This document shows positions 50,794 to 59,484 of a stretch of DNA of 64,000 nt, piece by piece. Positions within the stretch are counted from its first letter, which is position 1; every line of letters begins with the position of its first letter. Source of the DNA: Allochromatium tepidum. Lineage in GTDB: Bacteria > Pseudomonadota > Gammaproteobacteria > Chromatiales > Chromatiaceae. Both the position numbers and the translations under genes were made by a program. A model generated the notes under the pieces. The model did no database searches and was not told where the DNA came from. It saw nothing but the letters and a program-made list of their open reading frames with translations. The DNA lies in the NCBI RefSeq assembly GCF_018409545.1, contig NZ_AP024564.1, forward strand, positions 111,925-175,924, given 5' to 3'.

Positions 50794-53700
50794 GTTCGCC
50801 GCCGCGTAGGCGGTTTGGAAGGAAAGATCCGTCCGAACGGGCGAACCCCCGTCGTTCGCCGCCGCGTAGGCGGTTTGGAAGTGACTCGCTACTGCACGCC
50901 GGAAATGTCGCGCGTTCGCCGCCGCGTAGGCGGTTTGGAAGGGACCCCCCTACCCATCCCCCCCTAGCCCACTGTTCGCCGCCGCGTAGGCGGTTTGGAA
51001 GATGGTGCGCCCCGTGTCTGTTGGTTAGTCGGTGTTCGCCGCCGCGTAGGCGGTTTGGAAGTGGAGCAGGATCAGACACCCAAACGTCACCGTGTTCGCC
51101 GCCGCGTAGGCGGTTTGGAAGGAGGAGGTTTCGGCCTCGGGTCGGATCTTTCGGTTCGCCGCCGCGTAGGCGGTTTGGAAGTAAAATTTCTCACATCAGG
51201 CGGTGCTCTAAAGGTTCGCCGCCGCGTAGGCGGTTTGGAAGGGGCGATGGCCTCTTGCATGTCATCCAGGGACGTTCGCCGCCGCGTAGGCGGTTTGGAA
51301 GTTATGGCGCAGAGAGCGGCGGTTTTGGCACATGTTCGCCGCCGCGTAGGCGGTTTGGAAGGAACGAACCCGCCTGATAGCGCGCTCCGCCGCGTTCGCC
51401 GCCGCGTAGGCGGTTTGGAAGGACGCGGCGCGGACGCCCCAAGGGCACGCGCCGTTCGCCGCCGCGTAGGCGGTTTGGAAGATAGTAGGCCGTGAACGCC
51501 ATTCTGCCGCCCTGTTCGCCGCCGCGTAGGCGGTTTGGAAGAAAATGCCAAAAAATCTAATGCTGATAATGATGTTCGCCGCCGCGTAGGCGGTTTGGAA
51601 GAACACAAACGCCCGGCGCCCAGCCGGGCAGGAGTTCGCCGCCGCGTAGGCGGTTTGGAAGGCCTTGGCTCGCAGGTGTACCTCGGCCTTCCAGTTCGCC
51701 GCCGCGTAGGCGGTTTGGAAGTTGTTAGGACTGGCCCAATCGCCGAGGATCTCGTTCGCCGCCGCGTAGGCGGTTTGGAAGTAGGTCACACGCTGGGCGC
51801 GCTCTGTCGCCCGGTTCGCCGCCGCGTAGGCGGTTTGGAAGAATACGTCGTGACTGGGCGCTACCACGTCGATGTTCGCCGCCGCGTAGGCGGTTTGGAA
51901 GTAAAGGCCGGGCGTAAATAACACATTAATCAAGTTCGCCGCCGCGTAGGCGGTTTGGAAGACTGAGGATGGCCGAGCCGTCAATGTTCCCAAGTTCGCC
52001 GCCGCGTAGGCGGTTTGGAAGAACGCCCAGACCGAGCACTCGCGCCGTCTGCGGTTCGCCGCCGCGTAGGCGGTTTGGAAGATTGCGCCGCCCTCGGACG
52101 TGGTGCCCTCGAAGTTCGCCGCCGCGTAGGCGGTTTGGAAGAGCCGCCCGCGAAAACTCCGGCTCGCCGGCATGTTCGCCGCCGCGTAGGCGGTTTGGAA
52201 GACCATGAATCTCGCATGGCAGCGGCTCCTGAAGTTCGCCGCCGCGTAGGCGGTTTGGAAGCCACGATGCGCATTTCGATGATCTGCGTAGGTGTTCGCC
52301 GCCGCGTAGGCGGTTTGGAAGATTGCCCGATTTGTCAGTGGAGGCGTTCCCTTGTTCGCCGCCGCGTAGGCGGTTTGGAAGGTCGAGAGCGCCGCCCCGT
52401 TCGGCGTCGCCCTGTTCGCCGCCGCGTAGGCGGTTTGGAAGACTTGGTCGCCATGTCTCGTGGGAGCATTTGCGTTCGCCGCCGCGTAGGCGGTTTGGAA
52501 GTAATTCCCATGAGTGGCACCAACGCGATTTCTGTTCGCCGCCGCGTAGGCGGTTTGGAAGGAGATCTCATTTTCTCCATGTGATCTCGGACAGTTCGCC
52601 GCCGCGTAGGCGGTTTGGAAGATATTCCCCACCAGAATCTTGTCTTTGATCAAGTTCGCCGCCGCGTAGGCGGTTTGGAAGGGAATTGAAATGATGCGTG
52701 AAGTCTCGATCGAGTTCGCCGCCGCGTAGGCGGTTTGGAAGTCGCTGCTGCGCCACGAACACCACTGCCGAGTGTTCGCCGCCGCGTAGGCGGTTTGGAA
52801 GATGCAGCAGGCGTCTATGTCCTCGGCGGATCTGTTCGCCGCCGCGTAGGCGGTTTGGAAGCCGGAGACGCAAGGATTTCAGCGAGATTGCGCGTTCGCC
52901 GCCGCGTAGGCGGTTTGGAAGTACTACGATGGGCAGCTCGCACGCGGCGCGCTGTTCGCCGCCGCGTAGGCGGTTTGGAAGCGGGTCGAAGCGTCCGGCC
53001 GGCTGATCGTCACGTTCGCCGCCGCGTAGGCGGTTTGGAAGGCGACGCGCGCACACTCAGGCCCTACTGAATCGTTCGCCGCCGCGTAGGCGGTTTGGAA
53101 GACAAACGGTAGGTCTTCCCATTTTTCTACGTCGTTCGCCGCCGCGTAGGCGGTTTGGAAGATGGACGTGACGGGTCCGATCCGGACGTGTGCGTTCGCC
53201 GCCGCGTAGGCGGTTTGGAAGAAAAACTCACGGCTCTCGGACGTCTGGATATAGTTCGCCGCCGCGTAGGCGGTTTGGAAGATAACGGACCCTATCAGTC
53301 ATCGCGCCTCCAGGTTCGCCGCCGCGTAGGCGGTTTGGAAGCCGGGCCGATTTCGGGCCAAAAAGAGGCCGTCGTTCGCCGCCGCGTAGGCGGTTTGGAA
53401 GTCAGCATGAACAGTCGAAATCATGCCGATAGCGTTCGCCGCCGCGTAGGCGGTTTGGAAGGTGAACAACAGCCCCCCAAGGGGCAAATGCTCGTTCGCC
53501 GCCGCGTAGGCGGTTTGGAAGGCACAACGTGGCGCTACGCACCACGCCGGGCAGTTCGCCGCCGCGTAGGCGGTTTGGAAGGATGTGGTAATCGTCTGCT
53601 ACGTCGCAGACGAGTTCGCCGCCGCGTAGGCGGTTTGGAAGGAGCTTTGGGCGTCCGGGGTACAGCGCAGACAGTTCGCCGCCGCGTAGGCGGTTTGGAA

Positions 53701-53941
53701 GAACAATAAATCCGGGGAATCCGCCGACTGTCTGTTCGCCGCCGCGTAGGCGGTTTGGAAGGCATTCGACCGCGATGCAGGCCGCGCGCATGGGTTCGCC
53801 GCCGCGTAGGCGGTTTGGAAGACGGCTTGGGCTTTGACGCCTACCGCGCTATCGTTCGCCGCCGCGTAGGCGGTTTGGAAGGGAGCCTTTCTTCAGATGC
53901 GAAAGTGGTCATAGTTCGCCGCCGCGTAGGCGGTTTGGAAG
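50794..53941 (+). CRISPR. Type I-F CRISPR array, 53 repeats, 52 spacers
   Basis: The 28-nt repeat (GTTC..., stem CCGCC-GCGTA-GGCGG, handle TTTGGAAG) occurs 53 times at exactly 60-bp steps, with 52 spacers all 32 nt. I see no base change in any repeat, including the last one, which is usually decayed. Spacers are all different by eye and show no obvious match to this window. Reading frames across it are artefacts. Confidence 0.98.
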
Positions 53942-53988
53942 TCAAGATTTGCGACCACAAACACTGCAATGTACGAATTTCGATCTTT

Positions 53989-54013
53989 TCTACCAGCCGG
54001 CAAAGCTGGTAGA
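53989..54013 (+). terminator. Hairpin after the CRISPR array
   Basis: Perfect stem TCTACCAGC / GCTGGTAGA with loop CGGCAAA, 48 bp after the last repeat. No T-run follows, so termination is uncertain. Confidence 0.45.
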
Positions 54014-54240
54014 CTCGACGATCAGAAGGTGCGGCCCGGCAGGGGCCGGCCGCACGACTGAGTTTGGTGGTGGAGTACCGGAGGACGTCCGGGACGTAAA
54101 GCCTGTGGAGCGGGTGCCAATTGCCTACGTGCACTTCCCGCGTTGAAGCAGAAAAAGCGGTTCGCGAGGACCGCCCGGCCGGGGAGACGGGCCCTGGGCA
54201 TCTCCGTCCTTTAGGGCGGGGAGGATTTTAGGGCGGGGAG
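54014..54240 (+). pseudogene. Probable TnpB 3' remnant and guide-RNA scaffold
   Basis: A frame ending GGGVPEDVRDVKPVERVP resembles TnpB C-termini (DVKPVER). It is followed by a GC-rich structured stretch and the right-end motif CCTTTAGGGCGGGGAGGAT, partly duplicated up to GATGTC. The nuclease domains are absent. It lies directly behind the CRISPR array. Confidence 0.4.
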
Positions 54241-54274
54241 GATGTCCCAAAAAAACGACAGACACAGAAACACA

Positions 54275-54296
54275 AAGGCCCACCGAAGTGGGCCTT
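54275..54296. terminator. Terminator-like hairpin
   Basis: AAGGCCCAC-CGAA-GTGGGCCTT, with an A-run on its left side (strongest for minus-strand transcripts). Confidence 0.6.
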
Positions 54297-54485
54297 ACGT
54301 AAAAAACAATTGAGTGAACAGTTCTCTGATTTGTTTAGCCACGGATCAAAACTGCGCACTCACAACGCAAGGCCAAAGCGCAACCGGCTAAAGCCAAAGC
54401 GCATCAACGCTTGTCCGGCATATTGTGGCGATAGAACGCGCAAAATGCAAGACCCCGAGCGCTTTGGCTGGAGATTTAGGCCAAC

Positions 54486-55445
54486 ATGCGCACAACGACC
54501 GAATCACAGATCACAACGGCCATCACGCGCTTGACTCGGACAGACGGTAAGCCGGCCGGCAAGACGTTCGATGAACTCGGCAAGCACGTCGCAGAACACT
54601 TCGGCGCTTATCACGCACAAAGCATCACACTGAGCGCTCCAACAGCCGTTGAACTGCTCGAACGCTACAGCGATCTGGTCTCGCGCCTGACGATTGAGCA
54701 AGCGCTCATTCTCGGACATGCTCCGAATCTTCCGACTGAGTACGAGATCCGCCCCGCCAAGTCGCTGCGCGACCCGAACGGCATCAACTGGGTCAACGGA
54801 AAGCCGACAATCGCGCGGCTGAAACACCATTTCACGCCCGCACGCATCCTGCTGCTCGACTTCGACCCGGATCCGCGGATGCCGGAGGCCTGGCGCGCGC
54901 TCAGCGAACAGGATCGCTGGGATTTATTGGCCGGCGCACTGCCCGAGTTTTCGGGCGCGGCGCGCTGGACGATTCCCAGCGGTTCGGGGCGCGTACTGGA
55001 TGCGGCCGGCAGACACATCTCCCCTGGCCCACTTGGCTCGCACACCTACATCGTCACATCAACCGATCTGAGCACGGCCGACATGGATACCGCGCGTGTC
55101 GCGCTGGAGGTCCGGCTTTGGGCCGCCGGACTCGGCTACATGGTCGAGTCAAAAGCCGGTGCGGCCCTCAAACGAACGCTGTTCGACTCGGTTGTCTGGG
55201 TCACGGGACGTGAAGTTTTCGATGGTCCGCCGTGTGTGAAACCGCCGTTTCAACTCGCGCCTCTGACATCATCAATTCATGACGGCGGCGCGGTCGAGAT
55301 CATCACATCGCTCTCGGTCGATGAACGCCTGGCGTTCGAGCACGCCACCGGGGCGCGCGTCATCGAAAACGTCTCCGTCCCCTCCCCCGCGCCCACGCCC
55401 ACGCCGCCCACCGGTAAACAACGTCAAAAAAAAAAAAGCCGCTGA
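54486..55445 (+). CDS. Replication protein, N-terminal primase-like part
   Basis: A 319-residue frame. The segment RILLLDFDPDPRMPEAW has the hDhD pattern of archaeo-eukaryotic-type primases (PrimPol), and SGSGRVLDAAGRHISPGPLGSHTYIV follows as in plasmid replication proteins of the CyRepA1 type. It ends in PTPTPPTGKQRQKKKSR at a run of 12 A; one A fewer would fuse it to the helicase part that follows, giving about 1130 residues. Such primase-helicases start replication of large plasmids, so the origin is expected nearby. Confidence 0.7.
   Translation: MRTTTESQITTAITRLTRTDGKPAGKTFDELGKHVAEHFGAYHAQSITLSAPTAVELLERYSDLVSRLTIEQALILGHAPNLPTEYEIRPAKSLRDPNGINWVNGKPTIARLKHHFTPARILLLDFDPDPRMPEAWRALSEQDRWDLLAGALPEFSGAARWTIPSGSGRVLDAAGRHISPGPLGSHTYIVTSTDLSTADMDTARVALEVRLWAAGLGYMVESKAGAALKRTLFDSVVWVTGREVFDGPPCVKPPFQLAPLTSSIHDGGAVEIITSLSVDERLAFEHATGARVIENVSVPSPAPTPTPPTGKQRQKKKSR
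55426..55437 (+). other. A12 homopolymer at the rep frame break
   Basis: Twelve consecutive A residues (CGTC-A12-GCC). The upstream frame stops seven bases later; the downstream frame continues for 815 codons. A12 is an efficient site for RNA-polymerase slippage, but also for sequencing error. Confidence 0.8.
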
Positions 55446-57885
55446 CGATCCGATTTTTGTTTCAATCAGACCCCGAATCTCAATCGAAAACTACGATTTG
55501 TTACGAATCGACACAATGGTGGTCACAGAAAAAGGCCCGATGACCATCCGCGCCTTTCTCGACACTGGGTATGATCGTTTGCGATGTCAGGCGACATTCC
55601 GAGAGTCCACAAGCTGGGCCGGAATTCTGCGTCGCGTCCGGCATGGCGCGATTTTGCATGACGTTGGAACCGGTACGACGTATCGGATGGGTAGTGAGCC
55701 GAATGCGCTGACAGGTGACCTGCTTTTGGATCTCAAAAAGCTCGGGCGCGAACATGACGCGAATGCCCAAGGTACCGCTCGCGCGATTCTATGGCGTCAT
55801 CACTGGCGCTGCCCGACCCAGATGCCCTGGAAAAAACTGATCACCTCGATTTGTGCCGCACACCCCGCTGTCTATGAAAGTGATATCAACGACCTTGGAG
55901 TCTATTTAGCGCAAAAAGCGTATCAGAACGCAATTGCCTCAGTTATTCTCAACGGCCAGGAGCTTCCGCGATCCGTGATCGTGCATTACGCTCAAGACAT
56001 CGATGCCGTTCGCGTCGGCATCAATGCAATTGGTGGTGGCGTACACCTATGTAAAGCAACGCACGGAGCCGGGAAAACCGAGCATTTGCTCAAACCTATC
56101 GCGTCGCAGCGCAACAACGTTATCGCAATTGCTCCTCGGGTTTCCCTCGTGTCCGATTTGGCTACCCGTTGCGACCTTGCACACTATCAAATGACGGATT
56201 CTGATCCGGATCTCGCACTCTGCATCAATAGCCTAATCAATCCCAAATACTCTACTTCCATCAATCAGGCGCGCGCCGTCTTGATCGATGAGATTGCGCG
56301 TATCACACGCGATTGTCATGATCAACATTCAACGCTAAAAAAAGAAGCGAACAGCGTCTGGAATCAGCTGACGTGTTTAATGCAAACAGCGGATATTGCC
56401 GTTGGTGTAGATGCCGATCTGTCCACATTAGATGTCCGAATGTTGGCTGGTTCTATTTCTGTTCCGATCCATCTTTGGATCGTGCATGACACCCCTACTG
56501 ATCTTCGAGGAACCTTTCAGTCTGTGGAGGTTGTCATGAAAAAGATCGATGAAGCATTAGCCGCTGGTATTCCATCGATGATCACGGCGGATTCGGCCAA
56601 GCTTATCGCAGGCCTCGCCGATGAACTGCGCGGACGTTATCCACATCTGCGTATTTTGGATATTCACAATTTTGAGGCGTTGGCTACAAAAGGCACCCCG
56701 GAAGCCCTGGGGTTCCTCAAAGACATCAATGCGAATGCCAGTCAATGGGACGTCGTGCTATTTTCGCCGACAGTTGAAAGCGGGGTCAGTCTAAGCGTAG
56801 CGCATTTTCAACGACATTTTGCCTTCTATTACGGAACGGTTGAACCTAACGCTTTCAATCAGATGTTGCGTCGCGATAGAACAGCGCGTCATTGGGATAT
56901 TGCCATTCAGGGTACGGGCATGAACAGCCGCCCTGACACCTATGTCGAAGTCCTTAATGGACTGCAAGCCGCACAAAGGCGACTCGTCGAACTCGACAAC
57001 GGATTTTTTTCGATTGAACCCGCCTCTCCGTATGACCTCGATTGCTGTCGGGTGATCGCGGCATCGAATGCAGCGCGCAACAGCTACGCAAGAAACCTTT
57101 GGTATCTTCTCAAGCATCGTGGCTGGAAAATAGAGCGCGGATCGTTCGACAAGGACGAGAACGGCAAGAAATTACGGAACGCCGCTGCACTTGCTGTCGA
57201 TATCGCAAAAAATTTCGCTATTTGCAAAGCGGAGGATTTGCCAAAAGAAGAACTTAAAAAACTCAGTGAAGCCTACTCACTCACTCCCGAACAAGCGGCG
57301 GCCGTAGCGCGGGCGCAGGTGCGTGAAACCACCGGAACGCCCCAGGGCGAGCTTGATTCGAAGCATGTTGATGTCTGGCAAGACGGAAAGCTGGACAGCC
57401 AAAACCGTTTGTTTGCGGCCTTGACAGCGACAGCGCAACCGTCAGACCGCGATCGCAAGGAAGCCGAAGCCAAGCTTCCGATCGCCCTGCGCTCGTTCGA
57501 TGCAGCCCGCACCGAAGCCGTCCAGACGCTCTTTAGAGTTCTGGGTTTGGATCCGGAGACCGGTCAGGGGATAGTGACGGAGAAGTCGGCGCTTGATGCC
57601 TATAATACCCTCAAGGATACCGATCAGGGACGCGCGTTGAGTCACTTTGGGATCGCCCGCCTGGATCGCGTGCCGACATACCCTGTACGCTGGGTCAATG
57701 ATGTACTGGGAAAACTCGGGCTTTATCTGGACTGCGTGGCACGCCGGGGCGCGGGCGGTCGCAAAGGGCGCATATACGCGATCGGGCGCAAGGTAAAAGT
57801 GAACCGGGATGGCCGCTTGGTCTTGCCTGGTTGGAATCTGATGTGCGCCATAAGAGCACGGCGACTGAGTGCCACATCTGTTTAG
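55438..57885 (+). CDS. Replication protein, C-terminal helicase part
   Basis: About 815 codons continuing from the A12 run. Helicase motifs: Walker A CKATHGAGKTEHLL, NVIAIAPRVSLVSDL (motif Ia), Walker B RAVLIDEIARITRD, and DVVLFSPTVESGVSLSV...NAFNQMLRRDRTAR (motifs V-VI), as in herpes-type origin-binding helicases and CyRepA1 plasmid proteins. It lacks a start codon with an SD near its beginning (first ATG 55516, no SD), supporting production as a fusion with the primase part. The C-terminus is basic and may bind DNA. Confidence 0.75.
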   Translation, partial: AADDPIFVSIRPRISIENYDLLRIDTMVVTEKGPMTIRAFLDTGYDRLRCQATFRESTSWAGILRRVRHGAILHDVGTGTTYRMGSEPNALTGDLLLDLKKLGREHDANAQGTARAILWRHHWRCPTQMPWKKLITSICAAHPAVYESDINDLGVYLAQKAYQNAIASVILNGQELPRSVIVHYAQDIDAVRVGINAIGGGVHLCKATHGAGKTEHLLKPIASQRNNVIAIAPRVSLVSDLATRCDLAHYQMTDSDPDLALCINSLINPKYSTSINQARAVLIDEIARITRDCHDQHSTLKKEANSVWNQLTCLMQTADIAVGVDADLSTLDVRMLAGSISVPIHLWIVHDTPTDLRGTFQSVEVVMKKIDEALAAGIPSMITADSAKLIAGLADELRGRYPHLRILDIHNFEALATKGTPEALGFLKDINANASQWDVVLFSPTVESGVSLSVAHFQRHFAFYYGTVEPNAFNQMLRRDRTARHWDIAIQGTGMNSRPDTYVEVLNGLQAAQRRLVELDNGFFSIEPASPYDLDCCRVIAASNAARNSYARNLWYLLKHRGWKIERGSFDKDENGKKLRNAAALAVDIAKNFAICKAEDLPKEELKKLSEAYSLTPEQAAAVARAQVRETTGTPQGELDSKHVDVWQDGKLDSQNRLFAALTATAQPSDRDRKEAEAKLPIALRSFDAARTEAVQTLFRVLGLDPETGQGIVTEKSALDAYNTLKDTDQGRALSHFGIARLDRVPTYPVRWVNDVLGKLGLYLDCVARRGAGGRKGRIYAIGRKVKVNRDGRLVLPGWNLMCAIRARRLSATSV

Positions 57886-57965
57886 CTGTTTTTTTACACC
57901 CGGACGTGGCATCCATCGAGCCACGTGCCGCCTAAAAAAAACATCCTTTCAGAAGCGGAATTTGT

Positions 57966-58709
57966 ATGCCCATCGAGAACAAAGCAACGATACCTGTCGA
58001 AACACCGACAAAAAACGAACCCGAATCGCAGCCCCTGGATCTGGCGAAGCACTTCCCCAAATGTTTCAACTTCAACAGTCCGCGTCCGCTGAAAATCGGC
58101 ATCCACTTCGATATTCGAGCAGAATTGGAGGCACAGGGGTATAGTTTCCGCAAGATCCGGCAGGCTGTGACCTACTACTGTCAGCGCCCAGCGTATATGA
58201 AGACACTGGTCGTCGGTGCCGAGCGCATCGACCACAGAGGCGAGCCGGCCGGAACGATTACCGAAAAGGAAGTCGAGATCGCCAAGGCGCAGATCAAGGT
58301 ACTGTGGAAGAAGTACAAGGCCAGAAAAAAGGCACAAGCGGCGCTTAACGGCGAAAAAGAACCACGTCCTCAAAAGTCAGTGAAAAAGGCGCTTTCGGAG
58401 GATGCTCCGCTGACCCAGGAGAACATCGTTTCCGGTCGATTGGAACTGACGGTGAAATTTTCAGAACTCCCGGATCCCATGCCGGTCGCAGGTGGCGTAA
58501 AAATCGGTCTTTCAACCCAGGACGCCCTGGTGGTCGCTACGCTCTCATCAAAATCCTGGAAAAAGATCAAAAAAGCCCAGGGCGAAGGGAGGCCGTGGCG
58601 TGCAGTGCTGACCGGTCATTTGGGAACCAAGGCATTCGCCAATGATCAGATGGTTCTGATTCTCGATAATCCAAGGCTTCAGGTATTCGAGGTGCGTCCT
58701 CGACTGTAA
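57966..58709 (+). CDS. ProQ/FinO-family RNA chaperone
   Basis: A 247-residue protein. Residues about 25-120 form a ProQ/FinO domain (LAKHFPKCFNFNSPRPLKIGIHFDI...FRKIRQAVTYYCQRPAYMKTL), which binds structured 3' ends of RNAs. A Lys-rich linker and a C-terminal domain (about 165-247) follow, longer than in FinO. On plasmids such proteins control transfer genes or copy number by stabilising antisense RNA. Placement just behind rep suggests replication control. ATG 57966 is preceded by GCGGAA. Confidence 0.85.
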   Translation: MPIENKATIPVETPTKNEPESQPLDLAKHFPKCFNFNSPRPLKIGIHFDIRAELEAQGYSFRKIRQAVTYYCQRPAYMKTLVVGAERIDHRGEPAGTITEKEVEIAKAQIKVLWKKYKARKKAQAALNGEKEPRPQKSVKKALSEDAPLTQENIVSGRLELTVKFSELPDPMPVAGGVKIGLSTQDALVVATLSSKSWKKIKKAQGEGRPWRAVLTGHLGTKAFANDQMVLILDNPRLQVFEVRPRL

Positions 58710-58789
58710 GACGCCCGGCTTGCCGGGTGCATGGGCGTTGACGGCGTGAATAGACTTATTCAGCTTCATGCAAGTTTGGATAGGTTTTT

Positions 58790-58838
58790 ATCCAGTGCGC
58801 CGTAAAAACCCCGTCCTTTAGGGCGGGAGGATGTCAAG
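58790..58838 (-). mobile_element. Palindromic element, TnpB-end type
   Basis: Reverse-orientation copy of the 49-bp sequence at 21471 and 63497, from ATCCAGTGCGCC to GATGTCAAG. No coding content. Confidence 0.65.
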
Positions 58839-58847
58839 AGCGGCACG

Positions 58848-58880
58848 AAAAAACCCCTAACAGCATGGCTGAAAGGGGCT
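58848..58880 (-). terminator. Terminator of the 61-residue gene
   Basis: Minus strand: AGCCCCTTTCAGC-CAT-GCTG...AGGGG followed by T6. It ends the gene at 58956-59141. Confidence 0.75.
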
Positions 58881-58955
58881 TTGGGAGATGTCTGAAGGCG
58901 CAGAGCGCTCGACAGACTCAAGTCAGCAACCGCAAAACGGTGCCGACGTCGGAAC

Positions 58956-59141
58956 TTAGGCTAGACAGAAGTCATCGCCCTCCTGGAGGAAGCGAACGCT
59001 TCCGTTTGACAGATGCACCGCCCAGAGGCGGTGAGCAATGCGGCGTGCAAACACGACGCCCGCTTCGAAAACGGCCTGAGCCCCGGTGCTCAGGGCCTTG
59101 ACGTTGACGTCACGATCGCGACCTTCGACAGAAATCCGCAT
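58956..59141 (-). CDS. Small protein (61 aa)
   Basis: MRISVEGRDRDVNVKALSTGAQ... is a compact protein, Val/Ala/Arg-rich, ending FCLA. The start at 59141 is strongly supported by GAGGAG nine bases before it and by leader copy B. It is a single gene bounded by terminators. No family recognised. Confidence 0.65.
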   Translation of the reverse strand: MRISVEGRDRDVNVKALSTGAQAVFEAGVVFARRIAHRLWAVHLSNGSVRFLQEGDDFCLA

Positions 59142-59230
59142 GGGATCTTCTCCTCAAATGCCAGGCGGGGTGCCTTGGCTTCGGGAGGAGTTGTCGGGCA
59201 AAAAAAAACCCCTGGCAGCATGGCTGGCAG
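59142..59230 (-). ncRNA. Leader RNA copy B
   Basis: Minus strand: hairpin CCTGCCAGC...GCTGCCAGG, U9, GCCCGAC, anti-SD AACTCCTC, CCGAA, hairpin GCCAAGGC/GCCTGGC, GAGGAG, AUG 59141. Anti-SD CTCCTC pairs perfectly with GAGGAG. Confidence 0.65.
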
Positions 59231-59384
59231 GTGTGTGTGTGCGGCCTGAAGGCGCAAGCTTGTAGTACTGTTTTTTGCTCCAGAAAGACGCCCACGTTGC
59301 AGAATCTTCCAGCGCGTACCGCCGGACCCAACGCCCAACACGTACCCGTCGTGCCGGGTGAACACACGGGCTCTGAACAGATCT

Positions 59385-59473
59385 GTTTTCCTCGTCGGAT
59401 ACCAACCAACGGTTGGCTTCGCAAGGATTTGCACGGCACGAAAACCCCCCGGCTCTCAAGGAGAGCGCGGGGC
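59385..59473 (-). ncRNA. Leader RNA copy F, possibly with a short gene
   Basis: Minus strand: terminator hairpin of the methyltransferase gene (about 59473-59445), U4, CGTGCC, AATCCTTGCGAA, hairpin CCAACC-GTT-GGTTGG, then GAGGAAAA. A frame downstream (about 59139-59390: LFRARVFTRHDGYVLGVGSGG) looks protein-like but has no clear start codon at the right distance. Confidence 0.5.
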
Positions 59474-59484
59474 GGTATGGTCGA

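Noticed and set aside
51262..52653. Long reading frames on both strands across 50.8-54 kb (for example 463 codons)
   Set aside because: They are translations of the CRISPR array; the 60-bp period is divisible by three and keeps frames open.
54310..54534. 74-codon frame before rep
   Set aside because: TTG start without SD and basic, repeat-like content; may be part of the origin region rather than a gene.
55279..55437. Upstream extension of the helicase frame
   Set aside because: This out-of-frame stretch overlaps the primase-like gene and gives only Arg/Pro/Ser-rich sequence; the natural N-terminus comes from the other frame through the A12 run.
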